The notes under the pieces are model-generated. The model was given only the letters and a program-made list of their open reading frames with translations. It was not told the DNA's origin and searched no databases. Below, piece by piece: positions 36,615-48,554 of a stretch of DNA of 64,000 bases; positions within the stretch are counted from its first letter, which is position 1, and the number at the start of each line of letters is the position of its first letter. Location: positions 248,001-312,000 of the forward strand of contig NW_025316733.1 in the NCBI RefSeq assembly GCF_910594005.1, read 5' to 3'. This stretch comes from Cervus elaphus (lineage: Eukaryota; Chordata; Mammalia; Artiodactyla; Cervidae). A program made the position numbers and the translations under genes.

Positions 36615-37410
36615 GTGTTCTTGGGGTTTCTCTGGAGTGCCATCAAGGAAATCAAGGCTCCTTTCATGTGTGATGTGCAAGACGGAATTGCTCTGCACGC
36701 AGTACAGGGGAATCGGGCCTCATCTCGCATCGAGGGGGAAGTCTCATGGTTTTTCTCGAGTTGCGGCGGGAACCTGGGGTATATTTTCGAGTTACGACGG
36801 GGATGGCCCTTCCACCCATGTGTTTGTCCAGCCACGTCAGGACTCCTGCCTAGTTGCGAGGGACAACTCGGGATTCTCCTCGAGGCTTGGCAGGGCAATT
36901 GGGACGCCTCTCCAGCTGAGGCGGGAGACCAAGCGTCCCTTTCCACGTGCCACAAGAATCCTGGGACTCCTATCAAGTTTCACGAGGAGTCAGGCATCGT
37001 CTCCTTTGGAGGCACTGATCTCCGCGTACCTCTGGAGTTTTCAAAGGATGTGAGGCCTCCGGTCGCGATGAAGTGGGGAACTAGGTCTTTCTTTGTGGTC
37101 TCCACAGGGGATTCAGACATCCTTTCTTCTTGGGAGATGCAAGACGAGCCTGCATTGAAGTCACTGCAGGGATATCCGGCCTTATTTCGAGTCAGGGCAT
37201 CGCGGTGTCCATTCCACTTGAGGCCGCAAACTCAGGATCCCTCTCACATACCTAGAGCTGAGAGAAGCCTCCTCTTGAGGTGCTTGTGGTAAGGTGGTAT
37301 TCCTCTGGAGTCGAAGCCAGGGACTAACCTCTCATCTCGTGTTAATTCTTGGTCCACGGAGCTCTTTCGTGTTGCTACAGTGACCTCAGGATCCCTCTAG
37401 CCTTGAAACA
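36615..37410 (+). repeat. Monomer 47, class B, TATTTTCGAG variant (HOR II.3, position 3)
   Basis: 796 bp. GATGAAGTGG, CTTTCTTTGTGG. The linker mixes L1 and L3 (CTGGAGTCG then CTCGTGTTAATTC), as in monomer 53. Confidence 0.9.
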
Positions 37411-38206
37411 GTGTTCTTGGGGTTTCTCTGGAGTGCCATCAAGGAAATCAAGGCTCCTTTCATGTGTGATGTGCAACACGGAATTGCTCTGCATGCAGTG
37501 CAGGGGAATCGGGCCTCATCTCGCGGCGAGGGGGAAGTCTCATGGCTTTTCTCGAGTTGCGGCGGGAACCTGGGGTATATTCTCGAGTTCCGACGGGGAT
37601 GGCCCTTCCACACACGTGTGTCTTCAGCCATGTCAGGACTCCTGCCTAGTTGCGAAGGACAACTCGGGATTCTCCTCGAGGCTTTGCAGGGCAATTGGGA
37701 CGCCTCTCCAGCTGAGACGGGAGACCAAGGGTCCCTTTCCACGTGCCACAGGAATCCTGGGTCTCCTATCAAGTTTCACGAGGAGTCAGGCATCGTCTCC
37801 TTTGGAGGCACTGATCTCCGCATACCTCTGGAGTTTTCAAAGGATTTGAGGCCTCCTGTCGCGATGAGGTGGGGAACTAGGTCTTTCTCTGTGGTCTCCA
37901 CAGGGGATTCAGACACCCTTTCATCTTGGGAGATGCAAGACGAGCCTGCATTTCAGGCACTGCAGGGATATCCGGCCTTATTTCGAGTCAGGGCATCGCG
38001 GTGTCCATTCCACTTGAGGCCGCAAACTCAGGGTCCCTCTCACATACCTAGAGCTGAGAGAAGCCTCCTCTTGAGGTGCTTGTGGTAAGGTGGTATTCCT
38101 CTGGAGTCGAAGCCAGGGACTAACCTCTCATCTCGAGTTGATTTTTGGCCCACGGAGCTCTTTCGTGTTGCTACAGTGACCTCAGGATTCCTCTAGCCTT
38201 GAAACA
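37411..38206 (+). repeat. Monomer 48, class C (HOR II.3, position 4)
   Basis: 796 bp. Private CATGGCTTTTC, CGTGTGTCTTC and TTTCAGGCACTG. Linker L1 ending GGATTCC. Confidence 0.9.
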
Positions 38207-39002
38207 GTGTTCTTGGGGTTTCTCTGGAGTGCCATCAAGGAAATCAAGGCTCCTTTCATGTGTGATGTGCAACACGGAATTGCTCAACACGCAGTGCAGG
38301 GGAATCGGGCCTCATCTCGCGGCGAGGGGGAAGTCTCATGGTTTTTCTCGAGTTGCGGCGGGAACCTGGGGTATATTCTCGAGTTACGACGGGGATGGCC
38401 CTTCCACCCACGTGTTTCTTCAGCGACGTCAGGACTCCTGCCTAGTTGCGAGGGACAACTCTGGATTCTCCTCGAGGCTTGGCAGGGCAATTGGGACGCC
38501 TCTCCAGCTGAGGCGGGAGACCAAGTGTCCCTTTCCAAGTGCCACAGGAATCCTGGGACTCCTATCAAGTTTCACGAGGAGTCAGGCATCGTCTCCTTTG
38601 GAGGCACTGATCTCCGCGTACCTCTGGAGTTTTCAAAGGATGTGAGGCTATCGGTCGCGATGAGGTGGGGAACTAAGTCTTTCTCTGTGCTTTCCACAGG
38701 GGATTGAGACATCCTTTCGTCCTGGGAGATGCAAGACGAGCCTGCATTGAAGTCACTGCAGGGATATCCGGCCCTATTTCGAGTCAGGGCATCGCGGTGT
38801 CCATTCCACTTGAGGCTGCAAACTCAGGGTCCCTCTCACATACCTAGAGCTGAGAGAAGCCTCCTCTTGAGGTGCTTGTGGTAAGGTGGTATTCCTCTGG
38901 AGACGAATCCAGGGACTAACCTCTCTTTTCGAGTTGGTTTTTGGTCCACAGAGTTCTTTCGTGTTGCTACAGTGACCTCAGGATCCCTCTATCCTTGAAA
39001 CA
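38207..39002 (+). repeat. Monomer 49, class A (HOR II.3, position 5)
   Basis: 796 bp. GCTCAACACGC and GGGGATTGAGAC, shared with monomer 55. Linker L2 with GAGTTGGTTTTT. Confidence 0.9.
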
Positions 39003-39798
39003 GTGTTCTTGGGGTTTCTCTGGAGTGCCATCAAGGAAATCAAGGCTCCTTTCATGTGTGATGTGCAAGACGGAATTGCTCTGCACGCAGTACAGGGGAA
39101 TCGGGCCTCATCTCGCATCGAGGGGCAAGTCTCATGGTTTTTCTCGAGTTGCGGCGGGAACATGGGGTATATTCTCGAGTTACGACGGGGATGGCCCTTC
39201 CACCCACTTGTTTGTTCAGCCACGTCAGGACTCCTGCCTAGTTGCGAGGGACAACTCGGGATTCTCCTCGAGGCTTGGCAGGGCAATTGGAACGCCTCTC
39301 CAGCTGAGGCGGGAGACCAAGGGTCCCTTTCCACGTGCCACAAGAATCCTGGGACTCCTATCAAGTTTCACGAGGAGTCAGGCATCGTCTCCTTTGGAGG
39401 CACTGATCTCCGCGTACCTCTGGAATTTTCAAAGGATGTGAGGCCTCCGGTCGAGATGAGGTGGGGAACTAGGTCTTTCTCTGTGGTCTCCACAGGGGAT
39501 ACAGACATCCTTTCTTCTTGGGAGATGCAAGACGAGCCTGCATTGAAGTCACTGCAGGGATATCCAGCCTTATTTCGAGTCAGGGCATCGCGGTGTCCAT
39601 TCCACTTGAGGCCGCAAACTCAGGATCCCTCTCACATACCTAGAGCTGAGAGAAGCCTCCTCTTGAGGTGCTTGTGGTAAGGTGGTATTCCTGAGGAGTC
39701 GAAGCCAGGGACTAACCTCTCATCTCGTGTTGATTCTTGGTCCACGGAGCTCTTTCGTGTTGCTACAGTGACCTCAGGATCCCTCTAGCCTTGAAACA
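39003..39798 (+). repeat. Monomer 50, class B (HOR II.3, position 6)
   Basis: 796 bp. GGGAACATGG and CACTTGTTTG, shared with monomer 56. Private TGGAATTTTC. Linker L3. Confidence 0.9.
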
Positions 39799-40594
39799 GT
39801 GTTCTTGGGGTTTCTCTGGAGTGCCATCAAGGAAATCAAGGCTCCTTTCATGTGTGATGTGCAACACGGAATTGCTCTGCATGCAGTGCAGGGGAATCGG
39901 GCCTCATCTCGCGGCGAGGGGGAAGTCTCATGGTTTTTCTCGAGTTGCGGCGGGAACCTGGGGTATATTCTCGAGTTCCGACGGGGATGGCCCTTCCACA
40001 CACGTGTGTGTTCAGCCATGTCAGGACTCCTGCCTAGTTGCGAAGGACAACTCGGGATTCTCCTCGAGGCTTTGCAGGGCAATTGGGACGCCTCTCCAGC
40101 TGAGACGGGAAACCAAGGGTCCCTTTCCACGTGCCACAGGAATCCTGGGTCTCCTATCAAGTTTCACGAGGAGTCAGGCATCGTCTCCTTTGGAGGCACT
40201 GATCTCCGCATACCTCTGGAGTTTTCAAAGGATTTGAGGCCTCCTGTCGCGATGAGGTGGGGAACTAGGTCTTTCTCTGTGGTCTCCACAGGGGATTCAG
40301 ACACCCTTTCGTCTTGGGAGATGCAAGACGAGCCTGCATTTCAGTCACTGCAGGGATATCCGGCCTTATTTCGAGTCAGGGCATCGCGGTGTCCATTCCA
40401 CTTGAGGCCGCAAACTCAGGGTCCCTCTCACATACCTAGAGCTGAGAGAAGCCTCCTCTTGAGGTGCTTGTGGTAAGGTGGTATTCCTCTGGAGTCGAAG
40501 CCAGGGACTAACCTCTCATCTCGAGTTGATTTTTGGCCCACGGAGCTCTTTCGTGTTGCTACAGTGACCTCAGGATTCCTCTAGCCTTGAAACA
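39799..40594 (+). repeat. Monomer 51, class C (HOR II.4, position 1)
   Basis: 796 bp. As monomer 45 with GACGGGAAACC. Linker L1 ending GGATTCC. Confidence 0.9.
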
Positions 40595-41390
40595 GTGTTC
40601 TTGGGGTTTCTCTGGAGTGCCATCAAGGAAATCAAGGCTCCTTTCATGTGTGATGTGCAACACGGAATTGCTCTGCACGCAGTGCAGGGGAATCGGGCCT
40701 CATCTCGCGGCGAGGGGGAAGTCTCATGGTTTTTCTCGAGTTGCGGCGGGAACCTAGGGTATATTCTCGAGTTACGACGGGGATGGCCCTTCCACCCACG
40801 TGTTTGTTCAGCCACGCCAGGACTCCTGCCTAGTTGCGAGGGACAACTCGGGATCCTCCTCGAGGCTTGGCAGGGCAATTGGAACGCCTCTCCAGCTGAG
40901 GCGGGAGACCAAGGGTCCCTTTCCACGTGCCACAAGAATCCTGGGACTCCTATCAAGTTTCACGAGGAGTCAGGCATCGTCTCCTTTGGAGCCACTGATC
41001 TCCGCGTACCTCTGGAGTTTTCAAAGGATGTGAGGCCTCCGGTCGCGATGAGGTGGGGAACTAGGTGTTTCTCTGTGGTCTCCACAGGGGATTCAGACAT
41101 CCTTTCTTCTTGGGAGATGCAAGACGAGCCTGCATTCAAGTCACTGCAGGGTTATCCGGCCTTATTTCGAGTCAGGGAATCGCGGTGTCCATTCCACTTG
41201 AGGCCGCAAACTCAGGATCCCTCTCACATACCTAGAGCTGAGAGAAGCCTCCTCTTGAGGTGCTTGTCGTAAGGTGGTATTCCTCTGGAGTCGAAGCCAG
41301 GGACTAACTTCTCATCTCGAGTTGATTTTTGGCCCACGGAGCTCTTTCGTGTTGCTACAGTGACCTCAGGATCCCTCTAGCCTTGAAACA
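40595..41390 (+). repeat. Monomer 52, class B (HOR II.4, position 2)
   Basis: 796 bp. As monomer 46 but CGGAATTGC; private CCACGCCAGG and CTTGTCGTAAGG. Linker L1 with AACTTCTC. Confidence 0.9.
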
Positions 41391-42186
41391 GTGTTCTTGG
41401 GGTTTCTCTGGAGTGCCATCAAGGAAATCAAGGCTCCTTTCATGTGTGATGTGCAAGACGGAATTGCTCTGCACGCAGTACAGGGGAATCGGGCCTCATC
41501 TCGCGGCGAGGGGGAAGTCTCATGGTTTTTCTCGAGTTGCGGCGGGAACCTGGGGTATATTTTCGAGTTACGACGGGGATGGCCCTTCCACCCATGTGTT
41601 TGTCCAGCCACGTCAGGACTCCTGCCTAGTTGCGAGGGACAACTCGGGATTCTCCTCGAGGCTTGGCAGGGCAATTGGGACGCCTCTCCAGCTGAGGCGG
41701 GAGACCAAGCGTCCCTTTCCACGTGCCACAAGAATCCTGGGACTCCTATCAAGTTTCACGAGGAGTCAGGCATCGTCTCCTTTGGAGGCACTGATCTCCG
41801 CGTACCTCTGGAGTTTTCAAAGGATGTGAGGCCTCCGGTCGCGATGAAGTGGGGAACTAGGTCTTTCTCTGTGGTCTCCACAGGGGATTCAGACATCCTT
41901 TCTTCTTGGGAGATGCAAGACGAGCCTGCATTGAAGTCACTGCAGGGATATCCGGCCTTATTTCGAGTCAGGGCATCGCGGTGTCCATTCCACTTGAGGC
42001 CGCAAACTCAGGATCCCTCTCACATACCTAGAGCTGAGAGAAGCCTCCTCTTGAGGTGCTTGTGGTAAGGTGGTATTCCTCTGGAGTCGAAGCCAGGGAC
42101 TAACCTCTCATCTCGTGTTAATTCTTGGTCCACGGAGCTCTTTCGTGTTGCTACAGTGACCTCAGGATCCCTCTAGCCTTGAAACA
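41391..42186 (+). repeat. Monomer 53, class B, TATTTTCGAG variant (HOR II.4, position 3)
   Basis: 796 bp. Has CGCGGCGAG where other such units have CGCATCGAG, a short conversion-like patch. Mixed L1/L3 linker. Confidence 0.9.
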
Positions 42187-42982
42187 GTGTTCTTGGGGTT
42201 TCTCTGGAGTGCCATCAAGGAAATCAAGGCTCCTTTCATGTGTGATGTGCAACACGGAATTGCTCTGCATGCAGTGCAGGGGAATCGGGCCTCATCTCGC
42301 GGCGAGGGGGAAGTCTCATGGTTTTTCTCGAGTTGCGGCGGGAACCTGGGGTATATTCTCGAGTTCCGACGGGGATAGCCCTTCCACACACGTGTGTGTT
42401 CAGCCATGTCAGGACTCCTGCCTAGTTGCGAAGGACAACTCGGGATTCTCCTCGAGGCTTTGCAGGGCAATTGGGACGCCTCTCCAGCTGAGACGGGAGA
42501 CCAAGGGTCCCTTTCCACGTGCCACAGGAATCCTGGGTCTCCTATCAAGTTTCACGAGGAGTCAGGCATCGTCTCCTTTGGAGGCACTGATCTCCGCATA
42601 CCTCTGGAGTTTTCAAAGGATTTGAGGCCTCCTGTCGCGATGAGGTGGGGAACTAGGTCTTTCTCTGTGGTCTCCACAGGGGATTCAGACACCCTTTCGT
42701 CTTGGGAGATGCAAGACGAGCCTGCATTTCAGTCACTGCAGGGATATCCGGCCTTATTTCGAGTCAGGGCATCGCGGTGTCCATTCCACTTGAGGCCGCA
42801 ACCTCAGGGTCCCTCTCACATACCTAGAGCTGAGAGAAGCCTCCTCTTGAGGTGCTTGTGGTAAGGTGGTATTCCTCTGGAGTCGAAGCCAGGGACTAAC
42901 CTCTCATCTCGAGTTGATTTTTGGCCTACGGAGCTCTTTCGTGTTGCTACAGTGACCTCAGGATTCCTCTAGCCTTGAAACA
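42187..42982 (+). repeat. Monomer 54, class C (HOR II.4, position 4)
   Basis: 796 bp. Private GGGGATAGCC near 42372 and GCAACCTCAGG. Linker L1 with GGCCTACGG, ending GGATTCC. Confidence 0.9.
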
Positions 42983-43778
42983 GTGTTCTTGGGGTTTCTC
43001 TGGAGTGCCATCAAGGAAATCAAGGCTCCTTTCATGTGTGATGTGCAACACGGAATTGCTCAACACGCAGTGCAGGGGAATCGGGCCTCATCTCGCGGCG
43101 AGGGGGAAGTCTCATGGTTTTTCTCGAGTTGCGTCGGGAACCTGGGGTATATTCTCGAGTTACGACGGGGATGGCCCTTCCACCCACGTGTTTCTTCAGC
43201 GACGTCAGGACTCCTGCCTAGTTGCGAGGGACAACTCTGGATTCTCCTCGAGGCTTGGCAGGGCAATTGGGACGGCTCTCCAGCTGAGGTGGGAGACCAA
43301 GTGTCCCTTTCCAAGTGCCACAGGAATCCTGGGACTCCTATCAAGTTTCACGAGGAGTCAGGCATCGTCTCCTTTGGAGGCACTGATCTCCGCGTACCTC
43401 TGGAGTTTTCAAAGGATGTGAGGCTATCGGTCGCGATGAGGTGGGGAACTAAGTCTTTCTCTGTGCTTTCCACAGGGGATTGAGAAATCCTTTCGTCCTG
43501 GGAGATGCAAGACGAGCCTGCATTGAAGTCACTGCAGGGATATCCGGCCCTATTTCGAGTCAGGGCATCGCGGTGTCCATTCCACTTGAGGCTGCAAACT
43601 CAGGGTCCCTCTCACATACCTAGAGCTGAGAGAAGCCTCCTCTTGAGGTGCTTGTGGTAAGGTGGTATTCCTCTGGAGACGAATCCAGGGACTAACCTCT
43701 CTTTTCGAGTTGGTTTTTGGTCCACAGAGTTCTTTCGTGTTGCTACAGTGACCTCAGGATCCCTCTATCCTTGAAACA
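42983..43778 (+). repeat. Monomer 55, class A (HOR II.4, position 5)
   Basis: 796 bp. GCTCAACACGC and GGGGATTGAGAA. Private GACGGCTCTCC and GAGGTGGGAG. Linker L2 with GAGTTGGTTTTT. Confidence 0.9.
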
Positions 43779-44574
43779 GTGTTCTTGGGGTTTCTCTGGA
43801 GTGCCATCAAGGAAATCAAGGCTCCTTTCATGTGTGATGTGCAAGACGGAATTGCTCTGCACGCAGTACAGGGGAATCGGGCCTCATCTCGCATCGAGGG
43901 GCAAGTCTCATGGTTTTTCTCGAGTTGCGGCGGGAACATGGGGTATATTCTCGAGTTACGACGGGGATGGCCCTTCCACCCACTTGTTTGTTCAGCCACG
44001 TCAGGACTCCTGCCTAGTTGCGAGGGACAACTCGGGATTCTCCTCGAGGCTTGGCAGGGCAATTGGAACGCCTCTCCAGCTGAGGCGGGAGACCAAGGGT
44101 CCCTTTCCACGTGCCACAAGAATCCTGGGACTCCTATCAAGTTTCACGAGGAGTCAGGCATCGTCTCCTTTGGAGGCACTGATCTCCGCATACCTCTGGA
44201 GTTTTCAAAGGATGTGAGGCCTCCGGTCGAGATGAGGTGGGGAACTAGGTCTTTCTCTGTGGTCTCCACAGGGGATACAGACATCCTTTCTTCTTGGGAG
44301 ATGCAAGACGAGCCTGCATTCAAGTCACTGCAGGGATATCCGGCCTTATTTCGAGTCAGGGCATCGCGGTGTCCATTCCACTTGAGGCCGCAAACTCAGG
44401 ATCCCTCTCACATACCTAGAGCTGAGAGAAGCCTCCTCTTGAGATGCTTGTGGTAAGGTGGTATTCCTCAGGAGTCGAAGTCAGGGACGAACCTCTCATC
44501 TCGTGTTGATTCTTGGTCCACGGAGCTCTTTCGTGTTGCTACAGTGACCTCAGGATCCCTCTAGCCTTGAAACA
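43779..44574 (+). repeat. Monomer 56, class B (HOR II.4, position 6)
   Basis: 796 bp. As monomer 50, with GCATACCTC. Private TTGAGATGCTTG. Linker L3 with GAAGTCAGG. Confidence 0.9.
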
Positions 44575-45370
44575 GTGTTCTTGGGGTTTCTCTGGAGTGC
44601 CATCAAGGAAATCAAGGCTCCTTTCATGTGTGATGTGCAACACGGAATTGCTCTGCAAGCAGTGCAGGGGAATCGGGTCTCATCTCGCGGCGAGGGGGAA
44701 GTCTCATGGTTTTTCTCGAGTTGCGGCGGGAACCTGGGGTATATTCTCGAGTTACGACGGGGATGGCCCTTCCACCCACGTGTTTCTTCAGCGACGTCAG
44801 GACTCCTGCCTAGTTGCGAGGGACAACTCTGGATTCTCCTCGAGGCTTGGCAGGGCAATTGGGACGCCTCTCCAGCTGAGGCGGGAGACCAAGTGTCCCT
44901 TTCCAAGTGCCACAGGAATCCTGGGACTCCTATCAAGTTTCACGAGGAGTCAGGCATCGTCTCCTTTGGAGGCACTGATCTCCGCGTACCTCTGGAGTTT
45001 TCAAAGGATGTGAGGCTATCAGTCGCGATGAGGTGGGGAACTAAGTCTTTCTCTGTGCTTTCCACTGGGGATTCAGACAACCTTTCGTCCTGGGAGATGC
45101 AAGACGAGCCTGCATTGAAGTCACTGCAGGGATATCCGGCCTTATTTCGAGTCAGGGCATCGCGGTGTCCATTCCACTTGAGGCCGCAAATTCAGGGTCC
45201 CTCTCACATACCTAGAGCTGAGAGAAGCCTCCTCTTGAGGTGCTTGTGGTAAGGTGGTATTCCTCTGGAGACGAATCCAGGGCCTAACCTCTCTTTTCGA
45301 GTTGATTTTTGGTCCACAGAGTTCTTTCGTGTTGCTACAGTGACCTCAGGATCCCTCTAGCCTTGAAACA
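44575..45370 (+). repeat. Monomer 57, class A
   Basis: 796 bp. CTGCAAGCAG as in monomers 36 and 42 but GCCTAGTTGCG. Private TCCACTGGGG and GACAACC. Linker L2. Confidence 0.9.
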
Positions 45371-46166
45371 GTGTTCTTGGGGTTTCTCTGGAGTGCCATC
45401 AAGGAAATCAAGGCTCCTTTCATGTGTGATGTGCAAGACGGAATTGCTCTGCACGCAGTACAGGGGAATCGGGCCTCATCTCGCATCGAGGGGGAAGTCT
45501 CATGGTTTTTCTCGAGTTGCGGCGGGAACCTGGGATATATTCTCGAGTTACGACGGGGATGGCCCTTCCACCCACGTGTTTGTTCAGCCACGTCAGGACT
45601 CCTGCTTAGTTGTGAGGGACAACTCGGGATTCTCCGCGAGGCTTGGCAGGGCAATTGGAACGCCTCTCCAGCTGAGGCGGGTGACCAAGGGTCCCTTTCC
45701 ACGTGCCACAAGAATCCTGGGACTCCTATCAAGTTTCACGAGGAGTCAGGCATCGTCTCCTTTGGAGGCACTGATCTCTGCGTACCTCTGGAGTTTTCAA
45801 AGGATGTGAGGCCTCCGGTCGCGATGAGGTGGGGAACTAGGTCTTTCTCTGTGGTCTCCACAGGGGATTCAGACATCCTTTCATCTTGGGAGATGCAAGA
45901 CGAGCCTGCATTCAAGTCACTGCAGGGATATCCAGCCTTATTTCGCGTCAGGGCATCGCGGTGTCCATTCCACTTGAGGCCGCAAACTCAGGGTCCCTCT
46001 CACATACCTAGAGCTGAGAGAAGCCTCCTCTTGAGGTGCTTGTGGTAAGGTGGTATTCCTCTGGAGTCGAAGCCAGGGACTAACCTCTCATCTCGAGTTG
46101 ATTTTTGGTCCACGGAGCTCTTTCGTGTTGCTAAAGTGACCTCAGGATCCCTCTAGCCTTGAAACA
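45371..46166 (+). repeat. Monomer 58, class B
   Basis: 796 bp. Private TGGGATATATTC, TGCTTAGTTGTG and TCTCCGCGAGG. Linker L1 with GCTAAAGTG. Confidence 0.9.
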
Positions 46167-46962
46167 GTGTTCTTGGGGTTTCTCTGGAGTGCCATCAAGG
46201 AAATCAAGGCTCCTTTCATGTGTGATGTGCAACACGGAATTGCTCTGCACGCAGTGCAGGGGAATCGGGCCTCATCTCGCGGCGAGGGGGAAGTCTCATG
46301 GTTTTTCTCGAGTTGCGGCGGGAACCTGGGGTATATTCTCGAGTTACGACGGGGATGGCCCTTCCACCCACGTGTTTCTTCAGCGACGTCAGGACTCCTG
46401 CCTAGTTGCGAGGGACAACTCTGGATTCTCCTCGAGGCTTGGCAGGGCAATTGGGACGCCTCTCCAGCTGAGGCGGGTGACCAAGGGTCCCTTTCCACGT
46501 GCCACAAGAATCCTGGGACTCCTATCAAGTTTCACGAGGAGTCAGGCATCGTCTCCTTTGGAGGCACTGATCTCCGCGTACCTCTGGAGTTTTCAAAGGA
46601 TGTGAGGCCTCCGGTCGCGATGAGGTGGGGAACTAGGTGTTTCTCTGTGGTCTCCACAGGGGATTCAGACATCCTTTCTTCTTGGGAGATGCAAGACGAG
46701 CCTGCATTCAAGTCACTGCAGGGATATCCGGCCTTATTTCGAGTCAGGGCATCGCGGTGTCCATTCCACTTGAGGCCGCAAACTCAGGATCCCTCTCACA
46801 TACCTAGAGCTGAGAGAAGCCTCCTCTTGAGGTGCTTGTGGTAAGGTGGTATTCCTCAGGAGTCGAAGCCAGGGACTAACCTCTCATCTCGTGTTGATTC
46901 TTGGTCCACGGAGCTCTTTCGTGTTGCTACAGTGACCTCAGGATCCCTTTAGCCTTGAAACA
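46167..46962 (+). repeat. Monomer 59, A/B mosaic
   Basis: 796 bp. A up to ACTCTGG, B from GGTGACCAAGG on. Linker L3 with CCCTTTAGCC. Confidence 0.88.
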
Positions 46963-47758
46963 GTGTTCTTGGGGTTTCTCTGGAGTGCCATCAAGGAAAT
47001 CAAGGCTCCTTTCATGTGTGATGTGCAACACGGAATTGCTCTGCACGCAGTGCAGGGGAATCGGGCCTCATCTCGCGGCGAGGGGGAAGTCTCATGGTTT
47101 TTCTCGAGTTGCGGCGGGAACCTGGGGTATATTCTCGAGTTCCGACGGGGATGGCCCTTCCACACACGTGTGTGTTCAGCCATGTCAGGACTCCTGCCTC
47201 GTTGCGAGACACAACTCGGGATTCTCCTCGAGGCTTTGCAGGGCAATTGGGACGCCTCTCCAGCTGAGACGGGAAACCAAGGGTCCCTTTCCACGTGCCA
47301 CAGGAATCCTGGGTCTCCTATCAAGTTTCACGAGGAGTCAGGCATCGTCTCCTTTGGAGGCACTGATCTCCGCATACCTCTGGAGTTTTCAAAGGATTTG
47401 AGGCCTCCGGTCGCGATGAGGTGGGGAACTAGGTCTTTCTCTGTGGTCTCCACAGGGGATTCAGACACCCTTTCATCTTGGGAGATGCAAGACGAGCCTG
47501 CATTCCAGTCACTGCAGGGATATCCGGCCTTATTTCGAGTCAGGGCATCGCGGTGTCCATTCCACTTGAGGCCGCAAACTCAGGGTCCCTCTCACATACC
47601 TAGAGCTGAGAGAAGCCTCCTCTTGAGGTGCTTGTGGTAAGGTGGTATTCCTCAGGAGTCGAAGCCAGGGACTAACCTCTCATCTCGTGTTGATTCTTGG
47701 TCCACGGAGCTCTTTCGTGTTGCTACAGTGACCTCAGGATCCCTCTAGCCTTGAAACA
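46963..47758 (+). repeat. Monomer 60, class C with D-like GAGACACAAC
   Basis: 796 bp. Private GCCTCGTTGCG. Has GACGGGAAACC and CCTCCGGTC. Linker L3, unusual for C. Confidence 0.88.
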
Positions 47759-48554
47759 GTGTTCTTGGGGTTTCTCTGGAGTGCCATCAAGGAAATCAAG
47801 GCTCCTTTCATGTGTGATGTGCAACACAGAATTGCTCTGCATGCAGTGCAGGGGAATCGGGCCTCATCTCGCGGCGAGGGGGAAGTCTCATGGTTTTTCT
47901 CGAGTTGCGGCGGGAACCTGGGGTATATTCTCGAGTTCCGACGGGGATGGCCCTTCCACACACGTGTGTGTTCAGCCATGTCAGGACTCCTGCCTAGTTG
48001 CGAAACACAACTCGGGATTCTCCTCGAGGCTTTGCAGAGCAATTGGGACGCCTCTCCAGCTGAGACGGGAGACCAAGGGTCCCTTTCCACGTGCCACAGG
48101 AATCCTGGGTCTCCTATCAAGTTTCACGAGGAGTCAGGCATCGTCTCCTTTGGAGGCACTGATCTCCGCATACCTCTGGAGTTTTCAAAGGATTTGAGGC
48201 CTCCTGTCGCGATGAGGTGGGGAACTAGGTCTTTCTCTGTGGTCTCCACAGGGGATTCAGCCACCCTTTCATCTTGGGAGATGCAAGACGAGCCTGCATT
48301 CCAGTCACTGCAGGGATATCCGGCCTTATTTCGAGTCAGGGCATCGCGGTGTCCATTCCACTTGAGGCCGCAAACTCAGGGTCCCTTTCACATACCTAGA
48401 GCTGAGAGAAGCCTCCTCTTGAGGTGCTTGTGGTAAGGTGGTATTCCTCTGGAGTCGAAGCCAGGGACTAACCTCTCATCGCGAGTTGATTTTTGGTCCA
48501 CAGAGCTCTTTCGTGTTGCTACAGTGACCTCAGGATCCCTCTAGCCTTGAAACA
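47759..48554 (+). repeat. Monomer 61, class C
   Basis: 796 bp. CAACACAG, GCGAAACACAAC, GCAGAGCAATT; private TTCAGCCACCC. Linker L1 with CATCGCGAG. Confidence 0.9.

Larger units (their letters stand above)
35023..39798 (+). repeat. HOR block II, copy 3 (C-B-B-C-A-B)
   Basis: Six monomers, 4776 bp. The A unit carries GCTCAACACGC and GGGGATTGAG, and the last B carries GGGAACATGG and CACTTGTTTG. All four recur in copy 4. Confidence 0.87.
25473..44574 (+). repeat. Higher-order repeat block II (four hexamers)
   Basis: Class C units that share GTTCCGACGG, GCATGCAG and GCATTTCAG begin at 25473, 30248, 35023 and 39799, spaced 4775, 4775 and 4776. Monomers at matching positions are mostly near-identical. 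Copies 1 and 2 agree at positions 1 and 4-6. Copies 2 and 3 agree at positions 1-3. Copies 3 and 4 agree throughout. Three monomers to the left (23086-25472) resemble positions 1-3 and may be a partial copy. Confidence 0.9.
39799..44574 (+). repeat. HOR block II, copy 4 (C-B-B-C-A-B)
   Basis: Six monomers, 4776 bp, with the same order and shared private variants as copy 3. The fourth monomer has a private GGGGATAGCC change. Confidence 0.87.
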
